In this document: piece after piece, positions 11,637-64,000 of the stretch
How the letters are laid out: the number at the start of each line of letters is the position of its first letter
Numbering within the stretch: the stretch's first letter is position 1
NCBI GenBank assembly: GCA_003991915.1
Contig: RQTK01000287.1
Span: 224,681 to 288,680, forward strand
Length of the DNA stretch: 64,000 nt
From: Elysia chlorotica
Taxonomy: Eukaryota; Mollusca; Gastropoda; Plakobranchidae
Direction: 5' to 3'
Translations under genes and position numbers: made by a program
Notes under the pieces: generated by a model
The model's database searches: none
What the model was told of the DNA's origin: nothing
The model's input: the letters and a program-made list of their open reading frames with translations, nothing else

Positions 11637-12380
11637 ATGATAGGAGCAAACAGGAACATAATGAAATCTTAAAATTTTAAACATATCTCACAAGTATGGG
11701 CACTGCTTAAGTCATTCATTATATAATCAATATTGTTCATGAAGCAGATCGGCACACATACAATTGCGTCAGAAAAAAAACTTAACCATTTTAACTATGA
11801 AACCAACCATGAGAAACATAGAAAAACACAACAAACAAAAAAACCCAGACTGACTAGGGGTCATAAGGTCGCGGTAGCTTGCAACCGTTGTGAGCCTTCT
11901 ATTTTCATTATCTTACGAGTCGTATGCTTACAAGTATGTTGTACTTACGTCCCTTCGTAGATTTTTTTTTTTAGAAGAAACTACAAAAGCTCTGAAAGGA
12001 GTGAAAACGTACATTATCGACTTGTGAAGAGAAATGAGCACCACCCCATATGCAACTTTGTATCGCCCGCAGTCGTAGACTGTTGCATCAACAGGTTAAA
12101 CAGCTGATTTGGCAGAGTTTCTTCAACCTAATGCTTCTTGAGGCCTGACAGTTCAGTAAACTGTCACTTTTGTTACGTTTCCCCAATGATAGAGAGATAA
12201 TGATACTGGGGCCCATAGCGAAGACGAAGAAGATAGAATGGGAATCTACACTGTTTCCAATCCTAGCTCTAAGACTTACTCGTACAAACCCAATGAGCCA
12301 TCAGAAAACCATTTGCCTAAGGGACCTGCTTGTGTCATCCGCTATCTTCATGGGTAACGCAAAACTTGTCATTCTACACT

Positions 12381-12452
12381 GAGACTGGTGCTCCAGCTGA
12401 GATTCGAACCGTGGTCTCTATCCAGAGCGGTGACCGACTGGGCAACCGGCGC
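12381..12452 (-). repeat. tRNA-like sequence, probable SINE head
   Basis: On the minus strand a tRNA-like block has an A-box-like TTGCCCAGTCGG and a B-box-like GGTTCGAATCT, with GGTG/CACC ends that could pair. A convincing cloverleaf and discriminator context were not confirmed. The window is rich in tRNA-derived SINEs, so a SINE head or tRNA pseudogene is more likely than a working tRNA gene. Confidence 0.45.
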
Positions 12453-13831
12453 TCCACCCACAGTGGGATTGTTGCACAGCGGCTCACTGAATCATACTTC
12501 AAGGGCAGCCCGAGAGATATTTTTCTCCCCTGAAAAATCCACATCAAGTCAAGACAACTAAAGAAAGACAAACGAATCCTGTGCCCTATGGCAAAAAAAA
12601 AAAAATATAACCATCACAGGTCAACAATAAAATATGTATCCAACAATCAACAGATAATTTATAATAAATTACCACTATTTCACATACTTTTTATTGCGTA
12701 TTACATTTTGGTAAATGAACTGTACAATTTTCAATAATATCTTAAACAAGGTAGGGTGAAATCGCTTATGGAATCAATCAGAGCCCCAAAGCTGTTCTGA
12801 TCTAATAAGATTCACTGGAACAATAAACCGTGGTCAAATCTAAGACGAGTGGGTGACTGTCACTTGTGTAGTGTTTCAAATCGTATGTCACAGGGTATAA
12901 AAAAGACCCTATGTGTTGTTGTTTCTTTTACTTCGATGTACTTACTTAAAAGAAGAGTGTTTCTTTGAAGTTATATATATATATTCCTCAAATATCCATT
13001 TATAGTATTTAAAAAGTTGGAGGCCCCAGAGATCCACACTACGCAAGGAGACGCATACAAAACACAAAGTACGATTGTAGTCAAAAGCCAGAACATTTAA
13101 ATTTGTCTTTCAATGGAAACAGTATGTTTATTAGGAATTTGTGTTTTCAGGTATTGGTGTTCTAAGGCTTATGATATTTTACAGAGTGCCCTTGTGGCAT
13201 GGAAAAGAGCTAGAGATTGTTTACTTTCAAACATGGTCGTATTGTTCCACTTCTGTATTGAACTAACTAGGTACACAAAAACATTCAGTGCACCATTTGT
13301 AGATTGGAAATAAATGAAAATAAAAACAAACAGAAACCAATGAAACCTATGGAATGATACAGAAGTAATTTTCAAGAAGATATCATTCATACAAAATTGC
13401 AGTTCATTTGCCTTTTTCGTAACAGAAAATCTATCTAACGGCATATCAAATATACATGTATGGTCCAAGATACCGCTCTCCTGATTGTGATTTCCTGTTC
13501 ACTTAATAATTTAACATAATTATAAAATTTATATTATTACTTTTGTTCTCTTCTACTGTCGCTGGATGACAGTAACTTAATTGGAACCATACTAACCTTC
13601 TCACAGGTTGCCCAAAACATTACTGCCCAAACATTCTTTTACAGTCTGAAAATTACTTCAGAATACCAATACTATTACAGAAGCATCCTACAGAAATTGC
13701 TTGTTTGTCTTTTTATAAATAGTCTTAACAAGATGAACATATTAAATAAAATTAATTTCATAAAACATTTATAATTGCGTTGGTAGTTGCAATCTTATCG
13801 TTTAACGTTAGCAACTAAATTTTATTGCGCG

Positions 13832-14000
13832 CTGGTCCCAACACAAAATAAATTTTGACACACAAAGACATAGCGGGGATACCATTACTTTTGTCTCCTC
13901 TGTCACAGTGACTGCAACTTAAACAGGAGACGAAATTCAACAAATATTTTTGTCTGACTGTGGGATTGACTGAGGACCTCCCATCTGCAGTAAAGAGCAA
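13832..14000 (-). mobile_element. Decayed SINE copy of the 4602 family
   Basis: Minus-strand similarity in order to the SINE body: GGTCCCAACACAAAA, GGGATACCATTACTTTTGTC and GTCACAGTGACTGCAAC, then a head-like GGACCTCCCATCTGCAG (all as on the plus strand). The promoter boxes are largely lost. Confidence 0.5.
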
Positions 14001-14469
14001 ATCCAAAAGTCTATATGTACAGAGTTAGAGAAGGGCGTGAACAATTGTTACAATCAATTTATAAAAAGTGAAGAATTTCTTCTGAACTACTACATTAAAA
14101 CTGAGATAAAAGGCACACGAAAACGTGATTATATTATAGTAGAGAGAAAGAGAGACAAAGATGACAAAATGGGAGTGTGCGGAGGGAAGATGAAGATGAA
14201 GAGTTAGACGGAGAGACAAAAGAAGATGAATAAATAGAAACACTCGTGGCAAGAGAAATAAATGATGATAATAAAGACCAAGAACAAGAGAGAAATTAAG
14301 ATAAACAGAGATGGGGGTGGAATAGAGAAACACATAGAACTAGAATGAAGAGAGAAAGAGAGCCAGAGGGTGTGGGGGCGATTAGAGAAGAGGAAGACTA
14401 GTAGAGAGACATTGAGAGAGATAACGAGAGATGGGGAGAGACAGACACAGAGAGAGATAATTTGAGTTT

Positions 14470-14665
14470 GAGTTGGTTTTAACGTCCAACGTCAGCACTA
14501 TATAGGCTATTCGACTTTATTGTTATTCTTTATAAGGCCAGTGACAGTAGTGTCATCGGCAAACTTTATTTTGAAGTAGGGGGCGAAATCGCTAAGGCTC
14601 GAACCACGGACCTCCTGCGTCGGACGCCAATGTTATACCACGGCGCTACCGCCCCTCCCCCACCC

Positions 14666-14667
<2 letters not shown>
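14470..14667 (-). mobile_element. tRNA-derived SINE copy
   Basis: The plus strand starts with TTTTAACGTCCAACGTCAGC, the reverse of the family's 3' end. It ends with GGCTCGAACCACGGACCTCC and the reverse of an A-box-like head near 14630-14655. The body is shortened relative to 4602-4856. A (GA)n tract follows directly. Confidence 0.75.
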
Positions 14668-14720
<53 letters not shown>

Positions 14721-14735
14721 CAGAGAGAGAGAGAT
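14668..14735. repeat. (GA)n microsatellite
   Basis: GA units with a few GACA interruptions, adjoining the SINE copy at 14470. Confidence 0.93.
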
Positions 14736-15892
14736 AGGCACATTGTAGTGTATGAGAAATGTAAACTAACGGGAATATGCCCCTTTTTCTTATTCCTCTT
14801 ACTAGATTAATAATCAACTGTTGAATGAAAATCAATCCCAGGGCGAAGCAACATGATATGTTTCCCCATACTTTTCTTGGAACTTTAACAATTCCGTCTA
14901 ATCGTTTAACTGGATTCCTTTAACGGCTTTTTCTGACATCGATTCAGATGGCAATAGAATTATATTTGAATAGGTGGGACTGAAACATAATGGAGTACAA
15001 ACCCAAATTTTAGGAGAGCACAACTTATTGGGGTGCGCTCGCTTGTTGAGGTGAATATCACAATCATAGTGTGATTTTCAATTCATATTCCATTAATTTC
15101 CCTTAGTTTTACTTAATTTTGTGTGTGAATCTTTAAGGAAACTGATGAAACCTTAGGGACTAAAGTGTAAAAAGTATTATAAACGTACAGCTATTTGGAT
15201 AGTAATTGCTGTAAAATTACTGTGATTAGTCAAACATTTTCAAAGTTGAGTAGTTTTTACGAATGCTTCAAACTTAGGAGATTATGTGCAAGCTGCGTTT
15301 TAATGGATAGGTACAAATAGGCTATGTAAGCTTAGTGCTGACATGCACCTTTGTACTTTGTATGTTTTTTGGTGCATTACGCCCGAAAAGGAAACAATAA
15401 TAAATATCACTGCATTACATTACATTTATTTTGATCACGCACAGTCATCCACACGTATTGTAATGTCCAATTACTTTTGATGAGTATGCTTGTATAGCTA
15501 AGCAGCATACATTTTTTGTTTTTGTTTTGTTTTGTTTCATGAATAGGAATTGTCACACAAAAAAAAATACTTATTGGACCAGCGAACCGAAACTACGAGT
15601 ACATTTTTGTTAACCTTTTCATTTTTGTGAATGGAAGCTAGCTCACAAAGCTATGGCTTGAAGCGGATTTGAAGACGTGTGTAGCTAAGATCAATACTTA
15701 AGAATATGGTGTGACATAAATTAATATTAGTACGCAAAAGAAAACATAAGATTCCATGTGGTGCTTCCTTGAGCTCGTTTTAACAAGGACAAGAGGAAGA
15801 GAGTTTTGGGGCTTCAAAATTGTCCACACAAGAGCTCATGCGGCCCAGGTATTCTAAGTCCAGTGAAGCGGAAAAACAAAAGCTTAACAAGG

Positions 15893-15954
15893 AACAGGTC
15901 TGTGAATAGATACCGGCCACGACAACAGGTCTGTGAATAGATAACCGCCACGAC
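15893..15954. repeat. Two tandem copies of a 31-bp unit
   Basis: Copies 15893-15923 and 15924-15954 both begin AACAGGTCTGTGAATAGATA and end CGCCACGAC or GGCCACGAC, differing at two positions. Confidence 0.9.
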
Positions 15955-16901
15955 CATAATAGGTTTATTTCTCGGGTAGTCAAAAGCAAACCGAAGCCGA
16001 AACCGGAGCCGCCGGCTGCGCTTTAATTGAATACATGAATACGTGACTTTATTTAACACAATAGATATGAGACAAAAAAGTTAGGATTTGTTTGCGGGAA
16101 GAATTGGAAATGGCAATGTCACCTTGATATTTAATCGATCTCCTATTCGCAAATCGAATGTATCGTGGTACCTCTCAATAAGAAAGAAAGAGCGATTAGA
16201 ACCCTTTACTGTTTGATAATTTTCTTATTTGTCTTTTTATATGAGAAAGCGTGTTTTTAAACTAAACGATTTGCTTAAAACTTTTCTTTCAAAATGTTCT
16301 AATGAAGGAATGATATAAATACTTCTGAAATGCTTTGGTTTATGTAATAAATTTCCAAGGCAATTAAGTCCACGAAGCTTTAGGCCTGAATAGTGAAGCC
16401 AGTTAAAGCCCTTTAATGACGTATTGTTCTAAAAGAGTTGTCTGTCTTTTTATCTGCACGAGGAGTGTCTGATTTTTAGTGTTAAGTAACAACCAGAGTA
16501 ATGAGGCAATGCCCATAGACAACTGCTGAGCATTATTATTGATCTTAGGAAATTATGTTCAGGCCAATGAGATTGAGCCCTCCAGAGCAATCGTTCTGCT
16601 CTGTTGACTATGGTACTTCCTGCTTTACTGGTTATTGATTTGTGTCCGTTGGTGTTTCTAAGAAAAATATTTTGGAGATATTCAAATCTAATGATAAAGG
16701 AACTAAGCTGTCTGACTGCATTGGTTGAAGACACAAAAAGGGAAAAACAAACAAACAACGATTAAACAAACAGGGAGAGGGGAATCAAAATTTTAAGTCG
16801 GAAAATGTGGGCTTTTTAAGGTGCATTTCTCTCAACATGCAGTAGACCTGTAGTAGCTTTATGTGAGTTGAGAATATAGTTACATTAAAAATTATTTTCA
16901 A

Positions 16902-17249
16902 TTAAACAAGACGTTTGCTAAACATGCAGTGTTTCATTATAAGCCTAGTTTGAAAACGATTATCCAGTGGGCGGGCAGCTTTTCTAAGAAATGACACGAC
17001 GGTGGAAGCCAATAGCAACGTGACAACAGCAGCTATCCCGGGCAGGACTGGGTGAATGCGATGCAGCCTGGGAGGGTCTTTTAGAGCAGCGCCGTCAGCA
17101 GACGAGAGGCACGCATGTCGCCAGTTGGCTGCATCTTCTAAGGAGCGTATTTCCATAAGTAAAGTACAGCAAGTAAGGTACGTTTGAAAGCTACTTAGTA
17201 GGTGCATTGACATAGGATGATAATTATTATACCATACCCATGTGGACAC
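16902..17249 (-). other. Open frame with one hydrophobic segment, unassigned
   Basis: A minus-strand open frame of 115 codons in a locally GC-richer patch. From its Met at about 17157 it reads MEIRSLEDAANWRHACL and later GIAAVVTLLLASTVVSFL, a plausible membrane span or signal anchor followed by RKAARP. No family was recognised and no clean splice donor follows the hydrophobic stretch. It might be a first exon of an unidentified gene, or chance. Confidence 0.2.
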
Positions 17250-18735
17250 CTCTTACATATTAAATCTTTTGCACAGAAAATAACACCCTACACAGACCAA
17301 AAAAAAAACAACCAACAAACCAACTCCAAAAAACCAACAAAGCAAAACAGAACAAAACTATAAATATAATTAACAACAATTATTAGTAAAAGCAGCGTAC
17401 CCCTTTCTACTTTTTTAATCAGCTAATTAAAATTAAATTTTTTTAGAGCAGGGGTTATTTAACCTATAATTTTTAAAAGACAAAATAGATTTTTTTATTT
17501 TTTTTTCTTAAAAAAAAAAAAGAAGTTTCAGTGTCACATTTTCGAGTCCTGCTGTGCCTTTAGATTACAATAATTCCAGCCTAAATTTGCACATGTTTGT
17601 ACGTAGGATAAATTGCAGCTTGCGTTTGTTACCAAACTCAATTTTTTGGTGTCTTGTCAACTTTTGCTTTTCCTCTATTTTGTTGTTTTTAGACCCATTC
17701 CCTTGGGGCGCTATAATTATAATTTCATGTTTTTCATATTATCAAGATAAAGTACTAATCTTGTTTTTGGAAATACATCCTATAAAATCTACAATATCAT
17801 TACACCAATTTGTCCTTATTTATTAAATTAATATTTATTGTATCAATCAGTCTTTTTTTAAATCTATTTATTTATCTATCAATCTAACCAACCATACATC
17901 CATCTACCTATATGTCTATCTGTTTATAAATTAGTCCAATCATATATCCATTACCAATCAACTTAACTACATATCTCTCCATAGATTTATTTAATCATTT
18001 ATCCATTTACTCAATCTAGTATGTTTGTATGTATGTATCTATCTATTTGTCTATCTACTTATCTATCCAGCCTTATATCTATCTATATGCCTAAATATTA
18101 GAATTTCAATATCTCTGCCTTTCTATCTTTTGATATGTTTGTTCCAAATCTTTCAATCTAATATTCTATCCATCAAAATCACAAAAATACGTTCTAACTT
18201 TATACGCGTTTACCAAAATTGTGAGTTTAAAATCCGAAACACCCACAGTTTCTGTCCAAAAATTTTTCTCTCAAAACTTGATTTAACTTAAGAACACAGA
18301 TGCAAGAGAATAGACCAGGCATGTAAATAAAGGGAATGGGTAGGTAAAGAAGGATACGAGTGTGTATGTGTGTGTGTGTGTGGGGGGGGGGTGCGTAGGG
18401 TAGTGGCCAAAAAGTGCAAGGGTAGAGCGTTGTTAGCCCCATCAAAGGGTTGGTGTAGTGGGCGTGTGGGGGGGGGGGGGGTGGTTTCTGCCTGTGTTTT
18501 ACGCTTGTCGTCTCTCAAATTTCACCTTTTAAAGACTGAATTGGAGAAAAGGAGAATAACACAATTACAATAGTTTTTTTAACAAAAGCAACTTATATAC
18601 ATGTCGATAAAACATTTAGAAAAGAGAGACACAACAACTCTTTGAGGCATGCCTGTATTCGTTAGCCTGTTTCAGTTCATTACACTATGAAGGAGCCTAT
18701 CCTTCTGCCACGGACTTCTCATTGTGCTGACTTCA

Positions 18736-18740
<5 letters not shown>

Positions 18741-18788
<48 letters not shown>

Positions 18789-18819
18789 TCTCTCTCTCCT
18801 TCTCTCTCTCTCTCTCTTC

Positions 18820-18906
<87 letters not shown>
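18741..18906. repeat. (CT)n microsatellite, about 165 bp
   Basis: CT units with CTTC and CCTC interruptions. Confidence 0.95.
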
Positions 18907-18908
<2 letters not shown>

Positions 18909-19323
18909 TGTATGAAAATCAGAGGATCATTTATAGAAGTTTCGCTTCATTCGTTCAGTAAAGCTGGCCAAACTGTTCTTCATGTCTGATATGAAGGACA
19001 TTAATTGAATTTGGACGGAAATGATAAAGAAATGGTTAAAACAAACAAGAACAAGAATGATATTGATCCTTGGCATAGCTAAAGCATAATGTTCCAAGCG
19101 ATGATTGTAAAGAATAAAAACAACAACAACAACCAACGATCAATAAAAAAAAGCCTAGACACAAAATAAAACGTAAAACCATGTATAAACCATCTTCTCT
19201 TCGAGGTGCAAGTCGATTTGGTGCCGATGTATTTACAAGTCGAGGGTTCTTATCTTACAACACACAATCATTTTTCGATCATTTTCACCAAGAGACTATT
19301 TCTAACCACTCTGGGAAAATGCC

Positions 19324-19395
<72 letters not shown>

Positions 19396-19402
19396 CAGCA
19401 GC

Positions 19403-19449
<47 letters not shown>

Positions 19450-19511
19450 CAACAGCAAGAGCAGCAACAGCTTTGTATTATTGTGCTAAATCTCCTCTCT
19501 CTCTCCCTCTT

Positions 19512-19577
<66 letters not shown>
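19324..19577. repeat. (AGT)n/(AGC)n then (CT)n microsatellites
   Basis: An AGT tract with AGC variants runs from 19324 to about 19452, and a CT tract from about 19495 to 19577. They lie about 0.5 kb upstream of the mucin-like gene's signal-peptide exon. Poly-Ser, poly-Val and poly-Leu frames over it are artefacts. Confidence 0.95.
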
Positions 19578-19580
<3 letters not shown>

Positions 19581-20152
19581 ATTTATTTATTAACCTATGT
19601 ATCCGTCTACTTTCTATCTATTCATCTATCTGTCAACCTATCTGTCTGTCTATTTTATATCTATTTAACTATCTATTTAGCTATTGCTGTCTCTATATGT
19701 TTCTAGCGGCCTTGGTTTCTCCTGTCTCTAATAAATTTCCAAATAACTTTGGTTGTACTTTTCCTTCGACATCACATACCCGTTTCCACGCACTAAGAAT
19801 TTGAACATTTAAAGCTAGTATTACAGCATCTAGGTTCAAATTTGTCCAAACTGTTCTCCCCCCAAACTTGAAATGTATTTTACTGTCAAGCGTCATCACA
19901 AGTATCATGCTGTTTTAGTTTTACACGGCTAGAAAACCATACTAATTTATGACATTATTAAATCAATGATATCATTGTTCAATAAAAATAATGTTTCTTT
20001 GTAGCATGTATCAAAATAAAAAAAAATCTTACACAATTATTGCAAACGTTTTATCTTCTATTCCTTATCAATATATCATTTTTTTCGTCCTTTTCCTACA
20101 CAGCTGAGACTGTAGCTGGTGTTGTGGAGTGAGAAGACCCGCCAGCATCAGC

Positions 20153-63535
<43,383 letters not shown>

Positions 63536-64000
63536 GTATGGAAAATACAAGCACATACCCAACAAACATAGGAAATGATCAACTTTTTGACATTCTATCA
63601 TACATTTGCAAGGCAATGTTTTGTTTAATGAGATGAGATGTGGTAATGATAACAGTCATGACTGCTGGCGGTGGCTGTTGATGCAGTCAGCAGGGACCTT
63701 CTCTGATTTGAGACTGTTACAGCAATTTGGTTTGCAAGCTTAAGGCTTCCAATTCCCTACCACACACTTGATTTACAATTGATATTCGAGATCTGAGATG
63801 ATGACTGAATAATATATGAGTTATATCAAATAAACAAATGATAGAAAAACAGTGTTTTCTAGATGATTCTCTTATTTAAGGTAAGATACAAACAATTTTT
63901 AAAAAACTGTTTCGAGAGAAGATTTTGTTGATGTTGCTTGTAAAGTTGTGTATAGCAATTTTACGTATAATAGAGGTTTAACTCCACACATGTGCCCCTA

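Larger units (their letters stand above)
5364..20103. other. 14.7 kb without a convincing gene
   Basis: No chain of exons with shared phase or family similarity was found on either strand. Recognised content is listed separately: LINE relic 7376-7900, SINE-like copies near 12390, 13832 and 14470, inverted repeat 6891/7315, small tandem duplications at 11497 and 15893, and large microsatellites. The lipase signal-peptide exon (minus strand) and upstream 5' UTR exons of the mucin-like gene may hide here. From 9600 to 11400 and from 15960 to 18700 nothing specific was seen apart from an open frame with a hydrophobic stretch at 16902-17249. Confidence 0.5.

Noticed and set aside
12381-12452. Working tRNA gene on the minus strand
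   Set aside because: The boxes are present but pairing and ends were not convincing, and SINE heads of this kind recur in the window.
16902-17249. First exon of the lipase gene
   Set aside because: It has a hydrophobic segment, but no donor gives the one-base phase needed by the exon at 5,363.

Overview
The window is eukaryotic, intron-rich, AT-rich genomic DNA full of long microsatellites, tRNA-derived SINEs and degenerate LINE fragments. The domain combination of the main gene, GT-AG introns of 0.2-5 kb and frequent AGATCT-type runs suggest a mollusc, probably a gastropod. That assignment is inference; no species-level marker was recognised.

Layout. (1) 316-5363, minus strand: three exons of a pancreatic-lipase-family gene. 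The nucleophile motif GHSLG is present. The gene runs off the left edge, and its signal-peptide exon was not found. (2) About 5.4-20.1 kb: no convincing gene. It holds SINE copies, a LINE reverse-transcriptase relic, microsatellites, and an exact 41-bp inverted repeat bracketing a GAA tract. (3) 20,153 to the right edge, plus strand: one very large gene, read here as 45 exons. All 44 junctions keep frame. It encodes about 2,208 residues before leaving the window.

The large protein is secreted or cell-surface. Its order is: signal peptide, three Ig-like domains (one exon each), a cysteine-rich region I do not recognise, a SEA-like domain, a linker built partly from 12-nt and 21-nt microexons, NIDO, AMOP, VWD (with GDPH), a cadherin-like segment, and at least 15 EGF-type modules. 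NIDO-AMOP-VWD-EGF is the core of mucin-4 and of invertebrate 'mucin-like' proteins. The N-terminal Ig-triplet plus SEA makes this version unusual.

Two internal duplications stand out. Ig exons 3 and 4 share identical nucleotide blocks around a divergent middle. The EGF array has a higher-order repeat of six modules (one laminin/MEGF-type, then five EGFs, the fourth of which lacks the calcium-binding start). Introns carry several young or odd structures: a 74-bp direct repeat ending at the start of a 5'-truncated LINE, a long near-perfect hairpin, a 284-bp tandem duplication, a possible solo LTR, and a promoter-plus-first-exon-like block with an acidic reading frame. The two genes share no obvious pathway; their closeness looks incidental.
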